This document shows, in pieces, positions 27,462 to 34,860 of a stretch of 64,000 bases of DNA; position 1 is the first letter of the stretch, and every line of letters begins with the position of its first letter. The position numbers and the translations under genes were made by a program. The DNA comes from Geothrix sp. SG200. GTDB lineage: Bacteria; Acidobacteriota; Holophagae; Holophagales; Holophagaceae. The notes beneath the pieces are model-generated. The model did no database searches, had not been told where the DNA came from, and saw nothing but the letters and a program-made list of their open reading frames with translations. The stretch lies in the NCBI RefSeq assembly GCF_022808935.1, contig NZ_JAKZFR010000005.1, positions 124,001-188,000 on the forward strand, read 5' to 3'.

Positions 27462-27661
27462 GGGCCGACACCAAAATCTTCGCGACCACGGCTTCGATGA
27501 ACCCCTCCTTGAGTGAAGAGATCATGGCCTTTAAGTGAGGCGCACCTCCGCAGGGATGGGCTGGCGGTAGAACAAATGGTGTATATACATTGACTTGCGT
27601 GAATCCGGAGGCGGCACCACCCTTCAGGTCCAGTGTTTCCCCGCTCTCTGAGGAGGTGTGC

Positions 27662-28777
27662 ATGACATTCCTGAAACCCTTCGCCCTCGGGGCCGCCCTT
27701 GCGGTCCTCCCGCTCGCCCTCGCGGTCGGGTGCAATCAGAAGTCGCAGTCCGAGTCCACGGAATCCAAGGATTTCGCCAGCAAGGTGGCGGAGGCCCAGC
27801 AGGCTGAAGGCCAGGCCCAGGGCGTCACCAAGGCCCAGGCCGAGGCCATGGCCAAGGCGGGGCTCCAGCCCAACGCCGCGGGCATCCAGCTGACGGAGGA
27901 CCAGCGCGCCCTTCTGGAAGCGCGCATCAAGGCCGAGAAGAACAACGGCACCGCGGCCCTCCTGCAGGAGATCCTCGACCGCGACAAGCAGATCCGCGAG
28001 CTCAACACCAAGGTGGCCAGGCTGCAGTCCCAGCTGCCCAAGCCCCAGATCGCCACCGAGAAGGACAACCACTTCGCCATGGCCGTGCGCTTCCTGAAGG
28101 GCAAGGGCCTCTCGGAGGAGAAGGCCAAGACCCTCGCCGCCCGGGCGAACATCCTGGAAGAGCTCCAGCCCGGCTGGCAGGTCTACCAGCAGTACGCCGG
28201 CGGCGCCTACATCACGGCCGTCACACAGGGCAAGGCCGAGATCGGCCCCACCGAGTATCTGCACAATCAGCGGGCGGCCCTTCAGAAGGATCGCGATGAC
28301 CTCTCCACCCAGGTGCAGGACCTGAAGACCGAGCGCTCCAAGGTGCAGGAGGAGGTGGACGCCCTCCATTCCGAGAAGACCACCCTGACGGCCCAGGTGA
28401 GCGAGCTGACCACCCTGAGCCAGGCCCAGAAGGTCAAGCTCAACTCGATGCACTACCTGGTCGGCCAGCGCAAACAGCTGGAGAACGAAGGCGTCATCGT
28501 GGTGCCAGTCTTCGCCAAGGACCGCATGGGCCCCAAGGCCGTGGCTTCCCGCTTCGTGAAGGATCTCCCCTTGGACGATCCCAATCCCCAGGTCCAGATC
28601 CAGGCCTCGGACGTGGGTCTCGCCAAGATCAGCAAGGTGAACGTGGTGCCCGGCTCCCTCCAGAAGGACAAGGACTACACCGTGATCCTCGCCGAGGACC
28701 GGAAGAACGCCACCATCCGCATCCTGGATCCCGAGCGCCTGCGCAACGACCGCGTGGTGTTCGCGGTGACGGATTGA
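27662..28777 (+). CDS. Predicted lipoprotein with long coiled coil, function unknown
   Basis: A 371-residue protein with a lipobox (LALAVGC, Cys about 21). Helical, Ala/Gln/Lys-rich segments follow (about 30-120), and a strong heptad coiled coil lies at about 215-275 (QVQDLKTERSKVQEEVDALH and following). The C-terminal beta-rich domain (about 280-371; VVPVFAKDRMGPKAVASRFV, KDYTVILAEDRKNATI) is not recognised. The ATG at 27662 follows AGGAGG by 6 bp. It is monocistronic between two terminators. A cell-envelope spacer or trafficking role is possible but unsupported. Confidence 0.7.
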   Translation: MTFLKPFALGAALAVLPLALAVGCNQKSQSESTESKDFASKVAEAQQAEGQAQGVTKAQAEAMAKAGLQPNAAGIQLTEDQRALLEARIKAEKNNGTAALLQEILDRDKQIRELNTKVARLQSQLPKPQIATEKDNHFAMAVRFLKGKGLSEEKAKTLAARANILEELQPGWQVYQQYAGGAYITAVTQGKAEIGPTEYLHNQRAALQKDRDDLSTQVQDLKTERSKVQEEVDALHSEKTTLTAQVSELTTLSQAQKVKLNSMHYLVGQRKQLENEGVIVVPVFAKDRMGPKAVASRFVKDLPLDDPNPQVQIQASDVGLAKISKVNVVPGSLQKDKDYTVILAEDRKNATIRILDPERLRNDRVVFAVTD

Positions 28778-28796
28778 GTGATGGTCTTGTGCCATG

Positions 28797-28828
28797 CGAA
28801 AAGCGGGGGCGCAGGCCCCCGCTTTTCG
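28797..28828 (+). terminator. Strong hairpin terminator after the coiled-coil lipoprotein
   Basis: A perfect 14-bp stem CGAAAAGCGGGGGC / GCCCCCGCTTTTCG with loop GCAG. The TTTT lies inside the 3' arm, so it can terminate in either direction. Confidence 0.8.
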
Positions 28829-29134
28829 CAGGTTCAAGAACGAACCTGATCCTCGTGAATGGCGGCAGCGCGATGCGAGGGACGATGCGGGCCGCGGGTG
28901 GCCCCTTTCGTTGAATGCCCGCCGACGCCTGGCTTCGTCCGGAACCCTTGGGATGGAACCACCCAGTCTGTCCTGAGCCCCAGGCCGACTCGTCCGACCC
29001 TCCCAGAGTGCCCGTTGCGAATTCTTCAACTAAAGCCCTAAAAACAGATCAATTTAGGCTTCCTGATTTTCTCCATTCGCAACACTTGTCCTCAGGGTGC
29101 CAGGTGTTCACAGTGAGCTCATCCGGAGCCACCC
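28829..29134 (+). other. Intergenic region with a segment shared with the rpsR decoy locus
   Basis: About 300 bp without a supported gene. The segment at about 28861-28897 (GCGCGATGCGAGGGACGATG core) closely matches about 30877-30914, and TTTCGTTGAATGCCCGCC near 28905 loosely resembles the sequence just 3' of rpsR at 31164. The second half (29030-29110) is AT-richer and is the likely promoter region of the next gene. Confidence 0.5.
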
Positions 29135-30754
29135 GTGGTCACGGAATCGAACCTGCCCAGACCTCTCATGTTGAGCCGACGAGCGCAGGTGCTGGTCGCG
29201 TGCGCGCTGCTGGTGGTGCTGTCGCTGTGGATGAATCCCCAGATCCCCCACCGGATGGCCACCTTGGGGCACCCGCTGAAACGGTTGATCTACCTGGTGG
29301 AAATCCTGGCCGCGGTCTTGGCGCTGGTGGGCTGCGGGTTCGCCCGTCGCCGGTGGGCGATCCTGGGGGGGCTTTTCTTCTCTCTCAATTTCCTGGTCGG
29401 CACCTCCTTCTTCAGGATCAGGGGGCGGCCCCTGACCCTGGTCGATGGGAAGACCCTCCTGGAATCGGTCGGGAACACGGGCGATGCGCTATCCCAATTC
29501 ACGGCACCCATCCTCGTCGTGGTGCTGCAGATCCTGGCGGTGCTGGCCCTGCTTGTCTGGGTCCGCGTCGCCGGGCGGGCCAGGAACAGCATCCCCATGA
29601 TCAGCGCCAGCCTGACCGCGATCGTCATGTACTTGGCGATCCTGGTCATCGGTGGAGACACGGCTTTGAATGGGTTTCCCATGCAGTTCCAGGCGGGTCT
29701 GCACGCCGGAACGCTGGCCGTGGATGCCGCGGCCCGCCGATGGGTACAGGACGGGAAAGCCGCGGCGGCGTTCCAGCACGTTCCCCTTGATCCCGCCGTG
29801 CGGCACGTCATTCTCGTCATCGACGAATCGGTGGAAGGTGGCGCGTTCCGCGACCTGGTCGATCGGGCCCACCTGCCGGACCTCCGCAATCTCGGTCTGG
29901 GGTACAGCTTCGCCAATTCCAGCGCCGCGTCGAACCTGATGCTCAGGCGGGGCGCTGATCCGAAAGATCCGGGAACATCCCTTCGCCACTTCCCCAGCCT
30001 GTTCCAGGTGGCGAAGGAGGCTGGGTTCCGGACCGCCTACATCGATTGCCAGGGCGTGTTGGACGACCTGGCCATCCAGGACTATTTCGATGACCTCGAG
30101 AAGTCCTTCATCGACGAAGTCCTGCCGTCCGGGGCCTTGGGTGCGCGAACGGAACGGGATCTCAATGCCGTCCCCGCGCTGTTCGGCCAGCTGGGGAAGG
30201 CGGATCGGACGTTCACCCTCATCAACAAGGTCGGGACCCACTTCCCCTATGCGCATAGCCTTCCGCCTGAGCTGGCTGGGACCCCGGACCCCTATTCCAT
30301 CTCGATCTCCCGGGCCTCGCTGGCGTTCCTCCAGGGCCTGGCCGGGCGGCTTCCGGAGGGCACCCTGGTGTTCTACACCAGCGACCACGGGCAGAATTTC
30401 CAGGCCAAGGCCCCCCACGGGAATCTGCCCGGGGAATGCGGCATTTCCGAATGGACCGTCCCCGTGATCGTCCTTTCCAGCCCTGAGCTGGCTGGCAGGC
30501 TCCAGGGCATCGATCCAGGCTGGCAGGACCGTGCCTCGCATGCGCTGATAAGTGAATCCATCCGGAATCTCCTGGGCCAGCGGATGCCCGGGATGCCGTC
30601 GCTCTGGTCGGCGCCCAGCCCCGAAGACGCCTCCAGGCACCGCGCCTTCTACGGCTCGCCCATGGGATTGTTCGGCAAGCCCATTTCCTATCTGATCATC
30701 GACAAGGATAGACGTGTGTTCGTGCCCCGGCCGGGGGTGCCAGTCCCCCCTTGA
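29135..30754 (+). CDS. Membrane protein with alkaline-phosphatase-superfamily (sulfatase/PEtN transferase-like) domain
   Basis: A 539-residue protein: about five hydrophobic helices in the first 190 residues, then a periplasmic alkaline-phosphatase-like domain. HVILVIDESVEGG opens the domain, FANSSAASN lies where EptA-type enzymes carry their catalytic Thr, and FYTSDHGQNF near residue 410 is the conserved metal-binding Asp-His. This resembles lipid A phosphoethanolamine transferases (EptA/YhjW-like), but the nucleophile would have to be Ser and several family motifs are weak. The GTG at 29135 has GGAG 7 bp upstream; an ATG at 29168 is the alternative. Single gene. Confidence 0.65.
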   Translation: MVTESNLPRPLMLSRRAQVLVACALLVVLSLWMNPQIPHRMATLGHPLKRLIYLVEILAAVLALVGCGFARRRWAILGGLFFSLNFLVGTSFFRIRGRPLTLVDGKTLLESVGNTGDALSQFTAPILVVVLQILAVLALLVWVRVAGRARNSIPMISASLTAIVMYLAILVIGGDTALNGFPMQFQAGLHAGTLAVDAAARRWVQDGKAAAAFQHVPLDPAVRHVILVIDESVEGGAFRDLVDRAHLPDLRNLGLGYSFANSSAASNLMLRRGADPKDPGTSLRHFPSLFQVAKEAGFRTAYIDCQGVLDDLAIQDYFDDLEKSFIDEVLPSGALGARTERDLNAVPALFGQLGKADRTFTLINKVGTHFPYAHSLPPELAGTPDPYSISISRASLAFLQGLAGRLPEGTLVFYTSDHGQNFQAKAPHGNLPGECGISEWTVPVIVLSSPELAGRLQGIDPGWQDRASHALISESIRNLLGQRMPGMPSLWSAPSPEDASRHRAFYGSPMGLFGKPISYLIIDKDRRVFVPRPGVPVPP

Positions 30755-30864
30755 ACTGGCCAGGCGCCTGACATCCGCGTCGCCGCTGGCATGGAAGCCG
30801 GATGCGACGAAGCGGAGGCACCCACCCCCGCTTTGTCGACAGCTGCGATCAGGACCAGCCCCCG

Positions 30865-31065
30865 GTCCCCGGCGAACGGCAGGAGCGCGATGCGAGGGAC
30901 GACGCGGGTCGCGGAGGAGGCTCCAAGGGAGCCTTCGGAGCGGGGCCCCGCCGACCCGAGTGCGCGCTTGATGGCTTCGACGGAGGCTCCATCTCCGCGA
31001 GTGGAGCGAGCGGGAGGGCACGCCGGGGGCGTGCCCGTCAGATGGAGGGCGCGCTGGTGGACGGC
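30865..31065 (-). pseudogene. Decoy copy of the rpsR 3' end split by two repeat insertions
   Basis: Read on the minus strand, a degenerate copy of the last codons of rpsR appears 125 bp beyond the real gene. AVHQRAL (31046-31065), VEAIKRA (30962-30982) and IALLPFA plus a near-identical 3' end (30865-30892) are separated by two insertions of about 21 and 23 codons, both keeping frame. The first insertion is a REP-like element: head GCGGGAG (31010-31016), stem GGGCACGCC/GGCGTGCCC (31016-31024, 31028-31036) and outer helix CTCCATCT/AGATGGAG (30987-30994, 31040-31047). It cannot encode a functional S18. Confidence 0.85.
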
Positions 31066-31089
31066 AGAAGCTGACCGGCCCCGGAGGGG

Positions 31090-31116
31090 CGACAGGGCTC
31101 CGGGGGAGCCCTGTCG
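31090..31116. repeat. 12-bp hairpin in the rpsR 3' region
   Basis: CGACAGGGCTCC and GGAGCCCTGTCG surround GGG, between the rpsR decoy and the rpsR terminator. It may be a further variant of the REP-like hairpins. Confidence 0.6.
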
Positions 31117-31135
31117 AGGGAGGCTTTCGTGCGGA

Positions 31136-31169
31136 AACGAAGAGGGGGCCGAATGGCCCCCTCTTCGTT
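31136..31169 (-). terminator. Terminator hairpin after rpsR
   Basis: A perfect 15-bp stem AACGAAGAGGGGGCC / GGCCCCCTCTTCGTT with a 4-base loop, 21 bp after the rpsR stop codon. No long T-tract follows on the minus strand (CGTTTCC), so its strength is inferred from the stem. Confidence 0.65.
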
Positions 31170-31190
31170 GAAAGTCCGCCAGCGCCAGGA

Positions 31191-31457
31191 CTAGTCCGTG
31201 GCGAACGGCAGCAGCGCGATGTTGCGAGCGCGCTTGATGGCTTCGACGAGGGCGCGCTGGTGGACGGCGCACACGCCGCTGGTGCGGCGGGGCAGCACCT
31301 TGCCGCGCTCCGGGGTGAAGGCCTGGAGGGTCTTCACGTCCTTGTAGTCGATGAGGGTGCTCTTTTCGACGCAGAACTTGCAGAACTTGGCGCGTCGTCC
31401 CCCAAAGGCCTTCTTCTTCTTGGGCTTGCCCTTCTTGGCGTCGCTGCGGCGCTTCAT
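31191..31457 (-). CDS. rpsR: 30S ribosomal protein S18
   Basis: An 88-residue S18 that pairs with S6 on the 30S platform. A basic N-terminal tail ([15 protein letters not shown]) precedes [20 protein letters not shown], where the CxxC is the zinc-type variant of S18. [17 protein letters not shown] and [18 protein letters not shown] follow. It overlaps rpsF by 4 bp. The usual downstream rplI is not here; instead a repeat-rich region with a decoy copy of its own 3' end follows. Confidence 0.97.
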   Translation of the reverse strand: MKRRSDAKKGKPKKKKAFGGRRAKFCKFCVEKSTLIDYKDVKTLQAFTPERGKVLPRRTSGVCAVHQRALVEAIKRARNIALLPFATD

Positions 31458-31843
31458 CCCATCACCTCTTCAGCGGAACGTTCCTTGATGCCTGCCTGGG
31501 CCTTGCGCTTGGCCTCGCGCTCGATGCGCTGCTTGGCGCGGCCCGCGGCCTTCTCGGCCTCGTCCATGCGGACGCTCAGGTACTTGATGACCGAATCGTG
31601 GTTGCGGAAGCGGCGCTCCAGCTCGGCGATGAGGTCGGGGCCCGCGTTCATCTCGAACAGCGTGTAGTAGCCCTCGCTGAACTTCTGGACTTCGTAGGCC
31701 AGCTTCTTGCGGCCCCACTTGTCGGTCTTGAGCAGCTCGCCACCCTGCTCGGCAATGATCCCCTCGAACTGCTTGACGAGCTCATCGCTCTGCTCGTCCG
31801 TCAGCGTGGGGGAGGCGATGAAGATGGTCTCGTAGTGACGCAT
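31454..31843 (-). CDS. rpsF: 30S ribosomal protein S6
   Basis: A 129-residue S6. [18 protein letters not shown] starts the ferredoxin-like fold, and [20 protein letters not shown] and [12 protein letters not shown] are diagnostic. The C-terminus is extended by a Lys/Ala/Glu-rich tail. The ATG at 31843 has GGAGGACAG immediately upstream. It overlaps rpsR (ATGA), giving coupled synthesis of the S6-S18 pair. Confidence 0.97.
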   Translation of the reverse strand: MRHYETIFIASPTLTDEQSDELVKQFEGIIAEQGGELLKTDKWGRKKLAYEVQKFSEGYYTLFEMNAGPDLIAELERRFRNHDSVIKYLSVRMDEAEKAAGRAKQRIEREAKRKAQAGIKERSAEEVMG

Positions 31844-31954
31844 CTGTCCTCCTTGTGGATGTGAAGCCCCCCTCTGGGTTCCGGGGAGCAAGAGAGGTCC
31901 CATCTCTCGCCGGCAGCGCCGGTGAGGAGCACGGTCCGGGGGGCCGTGCGTTCG

Positions 31955-31985
31955 ATGGGTACGCCTCCAGCGGAGGCGCGAACGG
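31955..31985. repeat. REP-like hairpin between pth and rpsF
   Basis: GATGGGTA head, stem CGCCTCC/GGAGGCG (31962-31968, 31972-31978) around AGC, tail CGAACGGA. It has the same loop (AGC) and layout as the element at 55817-55846, but a different stem sequence. Confidence 0.55.
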
Positions 31986-32032
31986 ATAGTTTCGCGCGGA
32001 AGGTCAGGAAATTCAATGAAAAGTCGTGCGGC

Positions 32033-32611
32033 TCAGCCCTCGACCGGGGTCCAGAACGCCGTCGGATTCACCAGGTTCGCCAGGCCACCCAGATCCTCCG
32101 TCTGCCCGAGCAGATCCAGGAACCGGGCAAAGGGGGCGTCCAGCCGGTCGATGACCTCCCATTCGGGGTCGGTCCAACGCTGCAGCACGTAGTCCACCAG
32201 GGGGCGCTGGAAGGGGCCGATGCCCAGGCGGAGGCGGGCGATGTCCGTGGTTCCCAGGCACTCGAACACGGAGCGGAGGCCGTTGTGGCCGCCGCTGGAG
32301 CCGTCGAGCCGGAAGCGGCCCGTGCCCAGGGGCAGGTCCTTGTCGTCGTAGAGGAGCACCAGCCTTCGGGGGTAGATCCCCGCGGCCTCGGCCTGGAGGC
32401 AAGCCTCCCCGGAGAGGTTCATGTAGGTGGCGGGCACCAGGGCCTGGAGGCCCTCCGTCAGCGGATAGAGCGTGCCCGAGGGGAACCGCTTGGCGGGAGT
32501 CGGCGCCAGCTCCCGGTCCGCCATCCAGCGCTGGAGCATGAGGCGGCCGAGGTTGTGCCGGGTGTCCTGGTACTCCGGGCCGGGGTTTCCGAGGGGAACG
32601 AGGGTCCACAT
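32033..32611 (-). CDS. pth: Peptidyl-tRNA hydrolase
   Basis: Releases tRNA from prematurely dropped peptidyl-tRNA. 192 residues. Active-site N9 and H19 (LGNPGPEYQDTRHN, 7-20), D89-D92 region (LLYDDKDLPLG) and GGHNGLRS are all present. It stands in the conserved rplY...pth-rpsF-rpsR neighbourhood. The gap of about 190 bp to rpsF contains a REP-like hairpin. Confidence 0.95.
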   Translation of the reverse strand: MWTLVPLGNPGPEYQDTRHNLGRLMLQRWMADRELAPTPAKRFPSGTLYPLTEGLQALVPATYMNLSGEACLQAEAAGIYPRRLVLLYDDKDLPLGTGRFRLDGSSGGHNGLRSVFECLGTTDIARLRLGIGPFQRPLVDYVLQRWTDPEWEVIDRLDAPFARFLDLLGQTEDLGGLANLVNPTAFWTPVEG

Positions 32612-32654
32612 GGGTCGAAGCTATCAGCTGTCGGCTGTCAGCTTTCGGAAAAGG

Positions 32655-32680
32655 CAGCGGGCGCCTTCGGGCGCCCGCTG
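32655..32680 (-). terminator. Terminator of the DUF6448-like gene
   Basis: CAGCGGGCGCC and GGCGCCCGCTG form an 11-bp perfect stem with a TTCG tetraloop. On the minus strand it is followed by CCTTTTCC. Confidence 0.75.
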
Positions 32681-32696
32681 GCGGAGTGAAGAGCCT

Positions 32697-33329
32697 TCAA
32701 TGCTGGTGGTGGGGCTCGGGCTTGGCGGGGGCGGTGCGGGCTTCCACTTCGGCACCCTCGGCGTGGGCACTGCCACCAGCGGCGGCCTGATAGACGCCGT
32801 CCACGTAGTGGAGGAAGTCCACATAGGCGGCCACGGCCTTGCGGCCGGAGGCGGGATTCGTCGGCGCCTCGCTGCGGGTGGCGCGGGTCTCCTTGAAGCG
32901 GGCTTCGAGGCCGGGCTTGAGGACGCTGTGCATGAGCTCGAACACGGGCTTCATGTCGCCGGAGGCCAGGGCCTTGTCCGCCGCCGGGATGGCGGGGCCC
33001 AGGTCCAGACCCGCAGGCTTGAGCCCCGTGTAGGGTGCGCCCTCGCCCGCACGGTGAAGGCGCACCAGAGTCTCGAAGAAGTAGGTCTCGGCCAGCTCCT
33101 TCGCCTCGGGGCCCAGCGCGCCGACCTTGAGGGTGCGGGCGAAGGCTGCGCGGATCTGGGCTTCGTCCTCGGCCTTCACCCATGCGAGCACGGGGTTGAC
33201 GTCGCCCTTCGCCAGGGCCTTCCGGGCAGTGACGATCACGGGACCGTCCAGGGCATCGCAATGGGCGCTCAGGGGCAGGGCGCCGAGGCCGGCCAGGAGG
33301 ATCGTGAGCAGGATGGGAAGCTTTCGCAT
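32697..33329 (-). CDS. DUF6448-like exported protein
   Basis: A 210-residue protein with a signal peptide (cleavage near PLSAHC, residue about 22). The mature N-terminus CDALDGPVIVTARKALAKGD followed by VNPVLAWV resembles DUF6448 proteins. A His/Pro-rich tail (PEPHHQH) closes the protein and could bind metal. No enzymatic motif is recognised. It lies 24 bp downstream of the TetR gene on the same strand and is a candidate member of that regulator's operon. Confidence 0.65.
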   Translation of the reverse strand: MRKLPILLTILLAGLGALPLSAHCDALDGPVIVTARKALAKGDVNPVLAWVKAEDEAQIRAAFARTLKVGALGPEAKELAETYFFETLVRLHRAGEGAPYTGLKPAGLDLGPAIPAADKALASGDMKPVFELMHSVLKPGLEARFKETRATRSEAPTNPASGRKAVAAYVDFLHYVDGVYQAAAGGSAHAEGAEVEARTAPAKPEPHHQH

Positions 33330-33353
33330 GGGGAGCTCCGGGAAGCCGCCGGC

Positions 33354-33947
33354 TCAGGGGGCTGGCGGTGGTTGCAGTAGCGCCAGAAGGGTGGCGCAGG
33401 TTTCATCGGTGTCCTGGGCTCGGCCCTGGCCGGCGGCTTGGGCGTGCACGAGTTGCATGAGCATTCCGAAGACCACGGCCAGCAGGGCCCCCGCCGTGAG
33501 ATCGCTGCGGATGACACCTTCCCGCTGCCCCTCCTCGAGGGCGGCCTGAAGGAAGGCCCTGGTCCGCACGACCACGGAGCGGAGCCGCTCGGCGGCGGCG
33601 GCCGGCAGGGCCAGGGCGAACTGCTCGGAGAACATCAGCCGGCCGATGCCCCGATGGCCGCCCACCACCCTCGCCCGGGCCCGAAGCAGGGCCAGGAGGC
33701 GCTCCAGGGGCGGATCGGTCTCCGGGGGGAAGGTGCCGAGGATCAGTTCCTCCACCCGCAGGACCACGGCCTCGAGGATCTCGTCGCGGTTCGCGAAGTG
33801 GCGGAAGGGGGCGCCGCTGCTCACGCCCAGCTCGGCCGCCAGGGCGCTGGTGGTCAAGGCCGCGATGCCCCGAGTCTCGATGATTCGGAGTGCCGCATCC
33901 GTAATTTCTACGCGCTTAGAGGTGAGTTCCAGAGCCGATCCAGCCAT
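33354..33947 (-). CDS. TetR/AcrR family transcriptional regulator
   Basis: A 197-residue repressor. The N-terminal HTH includes ALRIIETRGIAALTTSALAAE and LGVSSGAPFRHFANRDEIL (about 19-58), the usual TetR DNA-binding domain. The C-terminal ligand domain (about 80-190) is Ala/Leu-rich and variable. The ligand is unknown. A 16-bp perfect palindrome 12 bp upstream of the start is the obvious operator, so autorepression is likely. It forms an operon with the DUF6448-like gene and sits between rplY and pth. Confidence 0.88.
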   Translation of the reverse strand: MAGSALELTSKRVEITDAALRIIETRGIAALTTSALAAELGVSSGAPFRHFANRDEILEAVVLRVEELILGTFPPETDPPLERLLALLRARARVVGGHRGIGRLMFSEQFALALPAAAAERLRSVVVRTRAFLQAALEEGQREGVIRSDLTAGALLAVVFGMLMQLVHAQAAGQGRAQDTDETCATLLALLQPPPAP

Positions 33948-33958
33948 GTCTCGAGTGT

Positions 33959-33974
33959 AAGTAAGTACTTACTT
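33959..33974. promoter_or_regulatory. Probable TetR-family operator
   Basis: The perfect palindrome AAGTAAGTACTTACTT lies 12 bp upstream of the TetR ATG in an AT-rich island of otherwise GC-rich DNA. Size, symmetry and position are typical of TetR-family sites. It also contains TAAGTA/TACTTA half-sites typical of AcrR/TetR operators. Confidence 0.75.
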
Positions 33975-33988
33975 TTGTCAACCTCAAA

Positions 33989-34016
33989 AAAACGAGCGCC
34001 AAGTGGCGCCCGTTTT
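33989..34016 (-). terminator. Rho-independent terminator of rplY
   Basis: AAAACGAGCGCC and GGCGCCCGTTTT (one mismatch) with loop AAGT. Transcription on the minus strand runs into TTTTTTT, giving a full intrinsic terminator 22 bp after the rplY stop. Confidence 0.87.
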
Positions 34017-34037
34017 CCAGCAGCTGATCGCTGACAG

Positions 34038-34679
34038 CTACTTCTTCTCTTCCTTCTTGCCCTTCTTGGCCACTTCGGGCTCGGCGGCGGCCGGCGCGGC
34101 GGCTTCCTCTTCCTCGGCGGCCTTGCCGCGGACGGAGCAGACCGTCTGGTGGGCGTCGCCCACGAAGGCCACGTTGGGCATGAGGGCAATCTGCTCGAAG
34201 CGGATGCTGTCACCCACGGCCAGGTTGGTCACGTCCACATCGATGTGGGCGGGGATGATGCTGGGCAGGCACTCGAGCTCGATCTCCCGGTGGGCGAAGT
34301 CGAGGATGCCGCCCATGCTCTTCACGCCGATGGAGGTGCCGATGAGGCGCACGGGCACCTTCACGCGCACCTTGTGGGTCATGTCCACGCGCATGAAGTC
34401 GACATGGCGGAGGCGGCCGGTGACGGGGTCGCGCTGCAGGTCCTTGATGATGACGTGGCGCTTGATGTCCGTGCCCTCGCGCTGGAGGAACATCACGGAG
34501 TTCATGCCGGCGTCGCTGGCCAGCACGCGGGCCACGGCCTTGGGGCTGATGGCGATGGCGATGGGCGCCTCGTTCAGGCCATAGACCACGGCGGGGATCA
34601 TGCCGTTCTTCTTGAGATCGCGAATGGCGGCCTTGCCGAAGGTCTCGCGCTTGGGGACGACCAGGACTTCCTGGGACAT
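34038..34679 (-). CDS. rplY: 50S ribosomal protein L25/general stress protein Ctc
   Basis: A 213-residue long-form L25 (TL5/Ctc) that binds 5S rRNA. The N-terminal L25 domain has VPKRETFGKAAIRDLKKNG, PAVVYGL and RHVDFMRVDM. A second beta domain follows (about 95-185; LECLPSIIPAHIDVDVTNLA). The tail is Glu/Ala/Lys-rich (about 190-213). It starts at 34679 with AGGAGGA upstream. It is separated from pth by the TetR unit, whereas these genes are usually adjacent. Confidence 0.95.
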   Translation of the reverse strand: MSQEVLVVPKRETFGKAAIRDLKKNGMIPAVVYGLNEAPIAIAISPKAVARVLASDAGMNSVMFLQREGTDIKRHVIIKDLQRDPVTGRLRHVDFMRVDMTHKVRVKVPVRLIGTSIGVKSMGGILDFAHREIELECLPSIIPAHIDVDVTNLAVGDSIRFEQIALMPNVAFVGDAHQTVCSVRGKAAEEEEAAAPAAAEPEVAKKGKKEEKK

Positions 34680-34860
34680 GTCTTCCTCCTACCTGGCGGC
34701 TGGCTGCCGCCCTCTCGTTGGGGTGGGTCCGGGCGGACCGGTCGGCGCCTCCCCATGGAGGGCCGAACCACCGATTCTGCCTGAAAAAGCCCCGGAACCA
34801 AAGGGGATATTCCCCGCGGCCCGACACACGGCCGTCACAGGCCGGGATTATCCTGCTTCC

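Noticed and set aside
27460-27535. Short minus-strand frame beginning MISSLKEGFIEAVVAKILVS
   Set aside because: It reads through the dctA terminator into non-protein-like sequence, with no homologue recognised and no ribosome site confirmed.
34600-34860. N-terminal extension of ppk1
   Set aside because: It overlaps rplY in antisense; PPK1 homologues begin at the ATG at 34861.
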